This document shows positions 45,849-58,738 of a stretch of 64,000 nucleotides of DNA, piece by piece. Under the pieces are notes generated by a model. That model saw only the letters and a program-made list of their open reading frames with translations, made no database searches and was not told where the DNA came from. Position 1 is the stretch's first letter, and each line of letters begins with the position of its first letter. The stretch lies in contig OZ005608.1 in assembly GCA_963930655.1 (NCBI GenBank), positions 20,299,271 to 20,363,270 of the forward strand, in the 5' to 3' direction. The DNA comes from Myrica gale (Eukaryota; Streptophyta; Magnoliopsida; Fagales; Myricaceae). The translations under genes were made by a program, and so were the position numbers.

Positions 45849-48800
45849 CTCCCCCTCAAGATGAACTATAGATGTTATGTTTGTTCATCTTGGACAACAA
45901 GTAACGAAACTGATCAGAAGCTAAAGCCTTCGTAAATAAATCAACAAGCTGATGCTGGGATCGAACATGTAGAGTGCGTAACAAACCATTATGTATCTTC
46001 TCATGAATGAAGTGATAGTCTAACTCTATATGTTTTGTGCGTTCATGGAAGACTGGGTTAGCTGCTATATGAAGTGCAACCCGATTGTCACAGAAGAGAA
46101 GAGTCGGCTGAGGGTAAGAAACACGCAAATCATCAAGAAGAAACTTAAGCTAAGTCAACTCGCAGCTGGTAGATGCCATAGCTCTGTATTCAGCCTCAGT
46201 TGAAGACCGAGACAAAATAGTTTGCTTCTTGGCTTCCAAGAAATCATAGCATCACCCAAAAATATACAAAAGCCTGTCACAGATTTTCTGGTATCCATAC
46301 AACCTACCCAGTTTGAATCGGTGAATGCTTTAAGATGCAGGGGCTATGAGCTGGAAAGAACAATCCCTGACCAAGGGGAACTCTTGATGTACCGAAGGAC
46401 TCTATGAGCTGCTTCTAAATGAGAATCATGAGGGTGGTCCATGTATTGAGTGAGAATTTGTAAAGCATATGAAAAGTCAGGTCTAGTAATAGTCAAGTAT
46501 AAAAGTCTGCCAACTAGCCGACGATACTCAGTAGGATCTTTCAATGGAGAACCAGCATCCTTAGCAAACTTAAGATTCTGCTTTACAGGCGTGAGGACAG
46601 GTTTGGCACCGACAAAGCCAGAGTCGGTTAGGATGTCTAGTGCAAATTTCCTCTGACAAATAGAGATCTCATCCTGTGAATGAATGACTTATAAACCGAG
46701 GAAGTACTTCAAATTTCCTAGATCTTTTTTTTTTTGAACTGCTGATCAATAACAAGCTTGAAGGCATTAATTGAGTCAATATCATCCCCAGTGAGGATAA
46801 TATCATCGACATACACTAGTAAGGAAAGCGATGAACTTGCTGAGTGTTTTGTGAATAGAGTGTAATCTGATTTTGACTGAAGAAACCCATTAACCAATAA
46901 AAAATCAGAAAACTTGAGAAACCATTGCCTTGAAGCCTGTTTTAAACCGTATAGAGACTTATTCAATCTGCAAACTTTGGACTCTCGCTTTCTATTAAAA
47001 CCAGGAGGCAGCTGCATATATATCTCCTCATGCAAATCCCCATGTAGGAATGCATTGTTAACATCCATCTACTGAATGTGTCAACACTTAGAAGCTGCAA
47101 CAGCTAACAATAACCTCATTGTTGTCAACTTAGCCACAGGAGAAAAACTCTCAAAATAGTTGAAGCCTTTAGCGACTAGTCAGGCCTTGTGCCTCTCTAT
47201 AGACCCCTCTGCTTGAAACTTGAGTTTGTAATCCCACTTGCAGACAATCGGAATATGTCTAGAGGGCAAATCACATATGGTCCATGTATCATTAACTTCC
47301 GAAGCCTCAATTTCCTTTGTCATAGCCTCACGCCAAGCAGGAGAAGTAACAGCTTGTGTGAAGATGGAAGGTTTGGTATGAGTGCTCACAAAGAGAGCAA
47401 AGGCTTTGTGAGTAGCAGATAGTTTTCCATAATCAAGACAAGAATGAATATCATAAGGCAGACAATTAGGATGAGAAACATAAATCTTATCAGTAATGCT
47501 AGGCAAGACTGATTTGGCAGTAGAACTCATAGCTAACTAACAATGATAATCATCTAAAAATTTTGGTTTTCTTGAAACATGAGATGATTTTCTAGTAGAA
47601 ATAAGAGGAGCAGAAGGTTACTGAAATGAGAGGAGGAACATAATTTTTTGGAGTGGAGGATTCGGCTAAAATATGTGATTCTACTGGAGTATGTGCTGAA
47701 GTAGGCACAACATGAGCAGATGGAAAACTAGGGCCAGGAGAATGAAGAGGTGATGAAGGAATACTAGCAAAAGGAATATCTTGTGGAGTAGAAAAATTAG
47801 ATATGATATTGGGCAAGACAGTAGTAGTAGAATTAACAGGAATGTATTTAAATGGAAAATAGTCCTCATGAAAAATAATATTTTGAGAGGTGGTAAATTT
47901 GTGAGTATGTAAATCATTGACTTTGTAACCCTTAGTTCCATAAGGGTAACTAAGAAAGACACAAAGAGTGGCACAGACAGCAAACTTATGTCTTTGTCTA
48001 GAAAGAGTGGAAACATAACATAAACATCCAAAGATACGAAGATGTTTATAATCTGGAGGAGAGGAGAAAATAATTTCAAATGGAGATTTGTTACCAAGCA
48101 AATGAGATGACAATCGGTTTATCAGATATACAGCAGATAATATGCAATCTGACCAGAAGGTAAGAGGCAAATTGGACTGGAAACAAAGTGCACGAGCAAC
48201 ATTGAGCAGATGTTGGTGCTTTCGTTACACAATGTCATTTTGCTGTGGTGTAGCTACACACAAATGTTGATGGATAATCCCTTAAGATGCTAAGAAATCA
48301 GGGAAGTGAAACTCATAACCAAAGTCAGTTCTAATGGTCTGGACTTTAAGTTTAAACTGAGTTTTGACTAGCTCAAAGAAAGCCCGAATGTGATTTTGAG
48401 TTTGAGATTTGGACTGAAGCAAGTATACACAAGTGCATATTGTAAAATCGTCCATAATGGTAAGGAAAAATCTAATGCCATTGTGATCAGGGACTGAAAA
48501 TGGGCCCCACAAATCACAATGAATGAGTTCAAAAGGAGATGTGGTATGAGTGATAGAAATAGGAAATGCTAGTCAATGTTGCTTAGCCATGGGGCAAATA
48601 GTGCAATGATGTATTTTGTATTTATTAATACCATCAATGTAATTGTACAACAAAGACATTCTAGCAAGTGAAGGATGTCTTAATCGACAGTGCCACAAAG
48701 CTGTCGAATTAACAACAATAGCAGTAAAAGCAGAAACCTTATGGACATGAACAGTACTAATAGAAACATTATTGGCAGAAGTATGACAAGAGGGCTGAAA

Positions 48801-50213
48801 ACCAATAAATGTAGGAATCAAAAAATACAGTCCACTCGATTCTTTAGCCATACCAATCGTTGTCCAAGTGTAAGGGTCCTGAAGGAAAAGATATTGGTTT
48901 AGCAAGATGATACAACAAGAAATCTTCTGGATAAGTGAACTAACAGAGATAAGGTTATATGAGAAAGATGGTACGACAAAGACAATGGTCAGTATTATAG
49001 AAGGTGATATCTCTACTATGTCGATGTGTGTAACAGTGGCAAAGTGGTTATTTGGCAGCTTGACTGATGACTTAACAACTGAAGAAATATAGGTGAGGAC
49101 AGATACAGAACTAACCATATGGTTAGTTGCTCCTGTATCAACAATCCAGGACACATTAGAACAATAAGAAGATGTGTTGTTACCTGCCATGTTCACCATA
49201 GCATGAGCAGAAAACTCATTATGCAAACTAGAAGATGAAGTGGACTCGGATGATGGAAGAAAGGGCTAGAAGTTGCTGACATTGAGCACGGGTGAATGAC
49301 ACAGAAGCAGACTCATCAAAGGAAGACAAATCTGAAGAGACTTGGTGTGCTGACCCTGCTGTTGTAAAAGGCTTGGTTCGAGGCTTGTATCCGGGAGGAT
49401 AGCCATGCAACTTATAGTACTTGTCCACAGTGTGGCTAGTGAAACCGCAATGGCTACAGGTAGGGCAGTCCTTCTTCTGAGCATATGGCTTGGGATTGAA
49501 TCTGTTGGCAAAATTCTGAGGAGTTAGAGAGACTTGACCACGGGTGAAGAAAGCAGTATTTTCAATAAAGTGTGATTGCAAAGAACCGCATAAAACTCTA
49601 TAGGAGTCATTCAGTCCCATAAGGAACTTTATAAAACTCTATCGGTTGTGTTCTTCAGTGAGATTCTTCAGAGAGCCACACGAGCAAACATGATGAGTCT
49701 TATTGTTAGAAAATTCTTTCCATAAGCCTTTCAAACGAGTATAATATGCAGTAACAGTAGTCTGTCCTTGAGATAAGGACGCAATGGACTTTTGAATCTG
49801 AAAGATTCTTGGTCCATTGCCTTGAGAAAATCGATCTGTGAGATCTTTCCAAATGTCTGCTACAGTATCAATGTACAGAACACTATCTGCCAAATCTTTA
49901 GAAACATAATTCAAAAGCCAGGATGATACCATATCATTGCAACGAGTCCAAGCTGCATAGTTGCTAGAGGTTGATGCTGGCTTTGGAAGTGCACCACTAA
50001 CAAAATCATATTTGTTCTTAGCATTCAGCGCCATTACCATTGCCATTGACCTCCTCCATCTTGAATGATTTTCAGCATTAAGAGTCTGAGAAACCAAACT
50101 CGGATTTGGATTATCACCACTGCTTAGAAAGAACGGATTTGCTTGAACATTAGAGTCATTTGTAATCGAGATTGGTGGTGTTTTGTTGGCCATCAGATTT
50201 GCTCTGATACCAA

Positions 50214-50432
50214 ATCAAATTTCGTAAATGTGTAAAACAGAATGTAGTAAAGAACTAGACAATGGAAATGAGAAATGTGATGATCTCGTATATTCTGTTG
50301 TAATCATTCTTTACAAAGAGCGTCGTATATATAGACTACAACTTCAAATATCTCGACTAACAAATTGATTTAACAAACCAACTACTCGTCTAACTATCTT
50401 CCAGCTTAGCACTTCGGTTGCAGCTCTCGTAA
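50214..50432 (-). repeat. 5' LTR of the copia element
   Basis: 219 bp. It matches the 3' LTR base for base over most of its length (for example CTTTACAAAGAGCGTCGTAT) and contains a TATATATAG promoter-like string. It lacks a stretch of about 36 bp present in the other LTR. Confidence 0.85.
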
Positions 50433-52642
50433 TATGGTTTGTCCTTGTTTTATAGCTTTCACCACATCTGATTCCATCTCATTTTGACTAAAACAAGAAT
50501 GATACTCAAGTTAATGGAAACCATATCTTTAAAGTTGAATTTAAAAGTCGGCTTAAGAAGCAAAACGAGTGGTTTTTGGCTGCTCTTAAGTTAAATTAAT
50601 GTACGGAAAAAGGAAAAAAAATAATAAGAAACTGAGCTTGGAACTTTGAAATTTTTTGTTTATATTTTTAGTGAAACCTTGTCCGACGCGCGTCTCATTG
50701 TCCTGCAGCTTGCGCAACATATTCTCCACAACCCTATACGATTGAGCTCCTAAAAAAATTCAACTTTTGTTTCAAAGCATTTCCCAATATTTACCGTCTA
50801 AATCTCGTGTCTCATTTACAGGTTGCAAAGCGTTTGCAGCTTCTTCAACTTACAGCAAAAGATCTCGGAGTACATGTCCTATAATTAGCCCCGAGCACGA
50901 TATTGTGAAATATTAGGATTATTTGAATTCGATCAACTGCTAAAAGGGGTATTTATTTCAGGAAGTCCCTATATTTTGTTCTGAGGCTCTTGACTCCGAC
51001 AGACTTGTTATACAAGGTAGCTTACTTTTTCTTCAGTTTTGTGGCGCTACGCGTTCATTCTCCCAGAGACTTACATTAATTTGATTCCTAGTTGAGTTTA
51101 TAATGACTTGTCTTTCGCCTGTCCAAATTTATGCCCTAGCTGCGAGGCTTGTTTCTTTTGCTCTCCAAGTAGGAGGCAAACGTACATATATGATATATAG
51201 CCAATCACCATGTTGGTATAAATAAACAATCGTGGCCGGCCTTCATTGAACAAGAAGTTATAATAGAGATTTTGTCATGCCGTCCGAGCCTTGAAAAGAA
51301 AGAGAGTTCGGAGCGCCTACCGCAGAGATCAGAAGGGTTTTAAGCTTGGTGCTGTCTGCTTTTTTTCCATTAATTCCGTATAAGTCTTTTTCTTTTTCTG
51401 TGTTATGAAGAGTTCTCTTTTATACGAAATTAGTAATTCAGATGCATTAATGAGACTTTGGGTTTGACTGATTTTTTCATTGACGGCCTCTTGTACTCCA
51501 ATTTTTCCGGTAGTGCATTTCTTTGCTGCAATATTTTGACTGGTTTTTTTTCCTCTTTTCCCTTTTCTTTACATAATTAATGTTAAAAACTGGGGTATCG
51601 AGTCGACTCTCTCTTGTTCTTACTGATATTATTTCTGCAGTTTTGGCGAGGATATAGGCATCCTCTTGAAAAGTTTTGGTAGAACTCACATTAACCTTAA
51701 ATTTATACGGAATTAGCATATTTCTGAAGAAGTCATACACCCCTGAGATTAAGATCTGATGTTCTTTTTCTTCTTACTCATATTTGTTTATAGCTTTGAT
51801 ATACCCGGATACCCCGCCCTCATGTGGAGGGTATCAAAACTACGATTTCTTCTTCAGACGGAGAGCCATTTAAAATACTTAAAATAGAAACTTTTGGCCG
51901 GCCAGAATGCTTTTCTTTTTTTGAAGGATATATGCCGGTGGCGCAAAAAGATGCATGCTTTGTTGCTTGAAAATAAAGCATTATTTATAGTTAATATTTA
52001 GATTTGTAAAATGTCGTCAACATCAAAAAAGGAAAACAGTACTCTTGAAATTTGAAATATTTGACTCAGAGACATTTTTTTTGAGATACAAGTAAGAATA
52101 CGCTCACCATTTATATATAAGTTAAAAACTAGAGCTAGGCTAATATACAGATTAATAAGTCACAAAATGAAATCTATTTTTTGTAAGAACCAAAGACATA
52201 AAAATTTATATTTCTTTAAGCTGTGAACAATAATAATAAAAGAGCATGCCAGCTTTATAGCTGGCATGTATATATATATATCAAGTTGGGAGTGATGATC
52301 TCCATGTAAAACTTATTACAAGAATACCCCAAATTTAGAGAAAGCAAAAGATAAAATCACTAAACCAACTTTTAATCTGGAGAGGAAGCAAAATAAAAAA
52401 ATAAAATCGATAATTACTCTTAAAAGATACTTGTACATGTCACTTAAGCATGATTAATTAATTACCTGTAGCAAGACCATAAATGACTGTAAAACCTGCA
52501 ACATAAACAACAATATTTCAGGCTTATCAATTCGAGTCCCCCGCTTGATCAGATAAGTAAGGTGCGAATTAGGAGGTCGGAGCCGCCGCTACTCTTAGAC
52601 AAGGGTACTTTCCAAGACGCACTTACGCAACACTACTTCTAA
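50433..52642. other. Intergenic, no gene seen
   Basis: No reading frame with coding character and no delimited mobile element. A TA microsatellite stands at about 52268-52280. Confidence 0.5.
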
Positions 52643-54314
52643 TGTAACGCCCCGACCCAAAAGTCTAAACGGATAGAATACCGTTTGAAAATATCATCCC
52701 AACAAAGAAAAGAACTCATAAAAATCTTTATTCCATCTTTCAATAATCAAAATAAATCCCCACAGTTTAGTCAGAGCACTATTAAAAACATAAATTCTTA
52801 AATACTTCTCTTAACAAAAGTCTCAATAAACAATATAACTACTAAAATCTCCGAAATAAAACAATTATTACTAAAGTCTCCAGATGACTCTTTATTCAAA
52901 TATTCTGTATCTTGCAACTAATTTTTGAAACTATAACTCGAGAACTCCTACTACTCGCTCCCACCGACCGCTAAATCTGAAAGATGGGAAGTAAAGTGGT
53001 GAGCTATAACTAGCTCAGTAAGTAGCAATCAATGTGAGTTGAGAAAATGACAGTTTATAAGCATAACCGAGATCAAGAAAAATAGTGAGCAATACTAACT
53101 GAAAACAGAATTTATAATAAAATATCTCACGGCAAGCAACGTAGTAAAATTATCAATGGTCACACAGACCTTCATGGTCACACAGACGCCAATGGTCACA
53201 CAGACCTCAATGGTCACAAAGACCTCAACAGTCACAAGCATCAGAATAGTTTGATAATAAGCTCACACTACAAATTTCACAAAATAGGCCAACAATTTCA
53301 AATGAGTTTGTAAAATCTCATTTTTTACCAAAATTCGTTCAGTTTCTCTAACGCATCAAAATCCTTTAAAAATACAGTGCACGTTTAAAATTCAACATTT
53401 TCAAAATCTATGGATTTACATTAACTCATCCAAAACCAGATTTATAAAAAAAATATTTAACAATTGTGCACTTATTGTCCACAACGTAAGAATTTCATAA
53501 AAATCTATATAGAAAGACCATTTACCTCAACGTTTAACCGAAATTTAAGATTTCACAAAGAATTGTTGAAGAGTCAATCAACACCTAAAATCCATTTGAA
53601 ACTCAGTCAACTCTTCATCTTAATCCTCTCACATCTTCAATGTAATTTAATAATAGAATTCTAACAACAAACACACCTGAACTCCAATAACTCTGACTAT
53701 TCCCAAAATCGCGAAATTCTTCAAAATCACCTTTAATTACCCTACAGCAACCCAAAAACTAATATGAAAAATCTAGAAATCTCAGATTAAAACTCCATTG
53801 AAGGTAGGAACTTAGAGGAAAAATCACCCAAATGCGCCGACGAAGTCGAAGAAAAATTGCTTAATAATTGACGAACGGCTCTCCAACGTCGTCTAGAAAA
53901 CAAAATAATCCAAATCAATCCAAAGAAATACCTCTCTAAACCAAGATTAAATCAAACATACCTCCAAAAATACTCAATCCCTGCAAATCGCGTCTCTAAA
54001 GGTAAGAAAAAGGGAGTTTCATGGTAGAGAGAGAGAGCTCCAAATGAGAGAAAACTCCAACATTGGGCGTAGATTTTCGCAAATAACAAAGATCTATACT
54101 TAAAGATCTCTAAATAGGTTTAAAAATGGCAAAAATCCGTTCAAAATTTGAAGAGAAATTAAATCTTGAATAAGAGTGGAGTTCGGCGTTTAAAGATTTG
54201 AAACTGAATGAAATGTTCAGTTTTATGAAACCTGCGGAAGGGGTAACTTATCCCTAACGCACCGTTTCACTTTTCAAATTTTAAATTTTAATTTTTTTTT
54301 TCAGGGATATTACA
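52643..54314. mobile_element. Probable solo LTR (Ty3/gypsy style), 1.67 kb
   Basis: The interval starts TGTAACGCCCCGACCC and ends GGGATATTACA, the TG...CA ends and inverted TGTAA/TTACA tips typical of large plant gypsy LTRs. No second LTR, polyprotein, primer site or purine tract is present nearby, so it would be a solo LTR left by recombination. The flanking 5-mers (TCTAA and TATAT) do not match well. It contains a short tandem repeat (53154-53243). Orientation is undecided. Confidence 0.55.
53154..53243. repeat. 18-bp tandem repeat inside the solo LTR
   Basis: About five diverged units of CAATGGTCACACAGACCT in direct order, ending in ACAGTCACAAGCATC. Non-coding. Confidence 0.8.
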
Positions 54315-56057
54315 TATATTGTTTTTGAAAAAACTATACTGAGAAATATGTAATTGAATATTTTGGTGTGCAACCTTTTAAATCAATGAAAGCTCTTGTT
54401 GTAATTGAATATTTCAAACTGCCAGTGGTTAATTTATCAGTCAATTGATAAGAAATAGCAGTTTATAACGAATGATATTTGATTGGTACGTAGCATTAAA
54501 CTCATATTAGTTAATTTGTGTGAAAACAATTTGGCTTATTCGTAAAAAACAAATAAGGGCATTGAGTCCTTTGTTTTCGTTCTAAAAGCAAAAAAGGAAA
54601 GTTGATTTTTATGCAAATGCGTAGGACTCACGTGAGTGTGTAGTAGGGACATTCTGGTCATTTCCCTTTATTAAAGAAGAAAGTGGAAGGTGCTGGAATT
54701 CACGGGAAGTGGTTTACGCATGAAATGAACAGCTTGCATAACAAAATGGGTTTTTTCACATATAACGTCCAGATCTGGCCATTTCGAGAGGGCCCTTTGT
54801 TTCGTTGTTTCAAGTTCATTTTCTCCCTTCAAGAAAGTCTTTCTCCAAGAAGTGCTCTGATCGTCTTTGCTTCATTATTCTTGTAGAAAGTTGGGTTGGC
54901 TGTATAAGGTTTTGCATATCAGATATGAAGGAGAGTTGGTTCATTAATCACTTACACTTGATTTCTTCGGTTGATTGAGGCTTCTAGAGGTTCTGGAAGA
55001 GTTTGCTGGAGGTTCCAGCATTGAGTGTTGATTGCACAAGGAGTTGTGTGGATAGATCAACCCGGTGTGAATCTTGGTTTCAAACGGTCATGAAGTTCCA
55101 TGATAAGAAGATTCGAATTGAGACAATTTGGGTAAGATTAATAGTGTTTAGATTAGCTAAGTTAATGTAATATTTTGATCACTGTGTAATCTCGTTTGAA
55201 ATTAGTGGATTTAAAAACCGGCTTCAACCCGGAAAGTTTTTCTCTTTTGAAGTTCTTCAAAATGGTTTCTCTTCGTCACCAAATATTGTGTCAAGTGTGT
55301 GATTGATTTACCTTTGTTTTATTTGTTTACATTTAACCATTCTTGTGATTAGTGTTCTTAGAATATCAATCTTGAAGATATTGATTATTCTGGTCCAAAA
55401 AGGTTGATGACAAAGGTATAACTTGTGTTTGTTTATATATGAATTTACTAATCTTGCAGGTATCGAGAAATTGATTGCATATTAATTTAGTTTGTGAAAT
55501 CTGTTAAATTAGTATAATGCAGTGAGTTCGGAGTTTCTTAAAGTTAGTTCGGATTACTGTTTTACAGATTCTTGCTCAACAGTTATATTGTTCATATATT
55601 CATATCTGATTGTTAATTAGGTCTTGAATATTGAAAACTGTGTTTGAGTTGATATCATTGCTAATAGGTTTTAAGTTGAAATAAAAAGTTATTTGATAAT
55701 TTTTTAATATACCTATTCACCACTCTCTAGGTATTTTCTGCATATTTAGGTCTAAATTAGGTTGTTCAATTTGTACTCTTCCAAATATTTCACCAGTCTA
55801 GGAAGATTCATTGCAAGTATTTTGTAAGTTTTTTTTAAAGAGATCATTAATTCAAATATTATTGCTCTTAATTCAGACTTTGATTATAGAAAAGCTCGAA
55901 GAGGTTCTGTATTCAGTACTTTCTCCAGCTGTGGGACAAGGTGAACCATTTGGTGTAGAGGTTTCGTGTACTTGAGCTTACAGCAGACACATTTGACCAA
56001 AACTTTATTAATGTATGATCATGAGAGAACCAATTAATACTAGATATCATTTATTGA
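54315..56057. other. Non-coding stretch, no gene seen
   Basis: AT-rich with no convincing reading frame. 54580-55300 has a texture like retroelement leader or LTR sequence (GATCACTGTGTAATCTCG), but no ends, primer site or duplication could be found. Confidence 0.35.
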
Positions 56058-56066
56058 AAGGTTATA

Positions 56067-56462
56067 GGGAAAAATATACTTTTCACCCATAAACTACCGG
56101 GTCTGCAAAACATTGCATCATAAACTACAAGTTTTGACACATTGCACCCTCCAACTATTAATTTTAGACACTTTACACCTCAAACTACTCATTTTGACAC
56201 ATTGCACCCCTCAACTACCAATGTTATACACTTTGCATTATACTTCCGACAATAATACCCCCAAAATAATAAATTGACAATAATATCTTCAATATATTCA
56301 AAGTGGATCAAGGGCATTCTTGTTAATTTATTCTAAAATCTTAATAGAGTGTGCAAAGTGTCTAAGATTTGTAGTTAAAGTGTGCAATATCTCAAACATG
56401 GTAGTTTAGGGTGCAAAGTATAAAACCTACTGTAGTTCGTGGGTGAAAAATATATTTTTCCC
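56067..56462. mobile_element. 396-bp MITE, MULE-type, with 9-bp target duplication (one mismatch)
   Basis: The left end GGGAAAAATATACTTTTCAC and the right end, on the minus strand GGGAAAAATATATTTTTCAC, are near-identical inverted repeats. Flanks AAGGTTATA (56058-56066) and AACGTTATA (56463-56471) form a 9-bp duplication with one change. Internal phrases such as TTTTGACACATTGCACCC recur in both orientations. Non-coding. Confidence 0.8.
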
Positions 56463-56471
56463 AACGTTATA

Positions 56472-57997
56472 ATATATACAAGGTGCAGTTTTTTTTTTAA
56501 AAAAAAAATGAGACATCATATAGTACATGCACCATATTTGTGGGGTAAAATCAATGTGTCCCATCCAGTTACAATTTTTCTAATTAATTACCCCTCTTGA
56601 GTTGCAAAAATAAATCAATTGTCACCCTGTTAAATTTGGCCATCTAGCTTGGTGAAAAGTAATTGAAATGTCTCTCTAAGATAAAATTAAAAAAAAATTA
56701 ATTAATTGAAATTTGAAAAAAAATAGAAAAAAAATACAAATAGTATTTAATGTTTTAATTTTTATATATGAAGTTCCCGAAAAAGAAAATTAAATAAGAA
56801 TCTTACAGTAGAAAATTCAGTACATATATATTGATTAAAGCAATTGTCATTCCTCGAGTCCATGCATTGTTCTTACTTGATTGGGGCATCACAGTTCGCG
56901 CTTGTCGTCAAGCACTTTAGACGATATTCTTTTTAGAGGAGATCACTCATGGTTAGGCTCAATTAAATTCAAGACAAAGTACGTGGGGAGAGAGTTGTTG
57001 TCAGGTGGCTTGATTTTTTGAATGATTGCGCAACACTTTTTATAATTCAAGTAGGATTGCGCTCTAGATGTGTATGATTCCTAGGTGATGCAACTAGCTG
57101 TGCCTTATTTAATTTGCCTAATTAACCAAGGTGATGCTCCACTTGTTTTGGGTTTTGTTTGGCTTCTCCAGGTAAGAGGCCGCAAACCTCATGTACAGCC
57201 GACCATTGGTATCTTCACATGGAAAAAGTTATCTTCCCCCTTCTTCTTTTTTTCTAAGCAATCTGGAAAAAAAGTTATCTTCATTGAACATGAAATAGGA
57301 GACTTATCTGCCCCTTTTAAATGAAAAGAGAGAGAAAGAGAGAGAGAGTTGGACTACCTGCTAGCTGCACAGGAAGAGCGTCTGGAGAGGTTCCATTTAT
57401 CATTAGAGAAATTTGTGTCGGTTATAAAGAATTATATCTTGCATGAAACTGAGATTTTGATGTAGAATTGTGAGTTTGGATAATCTTTCGATTCTTTAGA
57501 CTACTTCATATATATCTTTTGTTTAATGGATTTTTTCAAACAAACCTGCCATGTCTGGAAGTAAGCTTTAAAGCCCAATTAATTAAGTAGGAGCTGTACA
57601 TGTGATCTGTATGGTATTGAAAAACAAGATTCTACTTGTAAAAACATGTTTACATGAAAAATAAGTACACATGGATACATGTTCATAATCTGTTACTTTT
57701 TCCAATATAGATGATTGTTGTTCTATCTAGAATCGAATCACTTCTGAGAGGATTTTTTTATTTTTTAATCTACCAAACCCTGCAACAGAGTCCTTAATTT
57801 CTTCAGTTGGTATTTTGTATTTTAATCATGCAATATCTCGATCGAATATATTGTCCACCCAAGTCCTTATCTTTATTGACAAAGATTGGGCTTTGCTATA
57901 CTTGAATTCCTTCCTTTTTGTGATCTCTATTGATAAGTATGGTGGTTTTCAATCCTTTTGAGATTGATATAACAGTCGAATTATTCTAGTTTCAACC
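56472..57997. other. Intergenic, no gene seen
   Basis: AT-rich, with a GA microsatellite at about 57328-57350. The 79-codon open frame at 57085-57324 shows no family features and is not supported as a gene. Confidence 0.45.
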
Positions 57998-58002
57998 TAT
58001 CC

Positions 58003-58733
58003 GGTTGAAAATGTAGTCTCACATTGCTAAAGCAACGTGGGTAATTGAAATTAATGGGTTATAAATAAGCCCAATATAACCATTTTGAAATATAAGTAAG
58101 AAAACCGAATGCCCAATTGGGCCTTCTAATAGTGGATGTAGGTCAATGACCGAACCACTTAAATATCTCGTCTCACTTATCAAAGTTTAAATTTTTATTT
58201 CTTACATGGTATCAGAGCAAAGTTTTCGACATTAATCCGATTACCTTCTGAAACTTCCCGGCTTCAGATCGTCAACCAACCGGCAGAGCCCGTCAACCAA
58301 CCGGCGGAGCCCGGCAACTATCCGGCAGAACCCGTCATCTAACTGGTAGAGCCCGGCAACAACCGGCAAAGCCCGACAACTATCTGGCAGAGCCCGGCAA
58401 CAACCGGCAAAGCCCGGCAACTATCCGGTAGAGTCCGACAACCACCGGCAGAGCCCGGCGAACCTTCGGCGACTTCCCGAAAATTTTATTTTCCCTGTTT
58501 TTGTAAGTCCAAACTCAAGGTGGGTCCACCTTAAGTTTGCGGGGGAGTGTTGAAAATGTAGTCTAGTCTCACATTACTAAAGTAATGTGGGTAATTGAAA
58601 CTAATGACTTATAAATAAGCCCCTAAATAACCTTTTGAATCAGAAGTGAGAAATAATAAATTCAATTGTGTATTCCCATAATTGGATGTCTCACTTTTTT
58701 CTTTTCTTCAGTTCAAAATTTTTATTTGTTACA
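58003..58733 (+). mobile_element. TRIM retrotransposon, copy 2, with expanded internal repeat
   Basis: LTRs 58003-58206 and 58548-58733 share GTTGAAAATGTAGTCT and the TTATAAATAAGCCC string and end in TTACA. The first LTR is followed at once by TGGTATCAGAGC (perfect initiator-Met primer site), and the second is preceded by GCGGGGGAG. The 5-mer TATCC flanks both ends (57998-58002 and 58734-58738), a proper LTR-element duplication. The internal segment ends with the same string as copy 1 (TTTTGTAAGTCCAAACTCAA), so both belong to one family. Non-coding. Confidence 0.9.
58272..58457 (+). repeat. Nine tandem 20-21-bp units inside TRIM copy 2
   Basis: Units of the form TCAACCAACCGGCAGAGCCCG: six of 21 bp and three of 20 bp, in direct order. 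TRIM copy 1 has only about two such units at the same place (22256-22310). Confidence 0.85.
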
Positions 58734-58738
58734 TATCC

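Larger units (their letters stand above)
45594..50432 (-). mobile_element. Ty1/copia LTR retrotransposon, full length but decayed
   Basis: The LTRs are 50214-50432 (5' end of the element, minus strand) and 45594-45848 (3' end). The primer-binding site TGGTATCAGAGC (50212-50201) and purine tract CTTGAGGGGGAG (about 45860-45849) are in place. Order on the minus strand: gag (from 50193), zinc knuckle (about 49440), protease (WIVDTGATNHM, about 49140), GAG-pre-integrase (WHCRLRHPSLARM), integrase (48512-47592), reverse transcriptase (MDVNNAFLHGDL at 47068, YVDDIILTG) and RNase H ([20 protein letters not shown]). This is the copia gene order, integrase before reverse transcriptase. In-frame stops, frameshifts and a lost zinc-knuckle cysteine show it is inactive. 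A clean 5-bp target duplication could not be seen. Confidence 0.9.

Noticed and set aside
52450..52640. Tiny exon-like segment on the minus strand (TTTTACAGTCATTTATGG between AG and GT)
   Set aside because: About 35 bp with chance splice dinucleotides and no neighbouring exons that join it.
58272..58457. CRISPR-like array of 21-bp repeats
   Set aside because: The units are directly adjacent without spacers, lie between LTRs of a plant TRIM, and the genome is eukaryotic.
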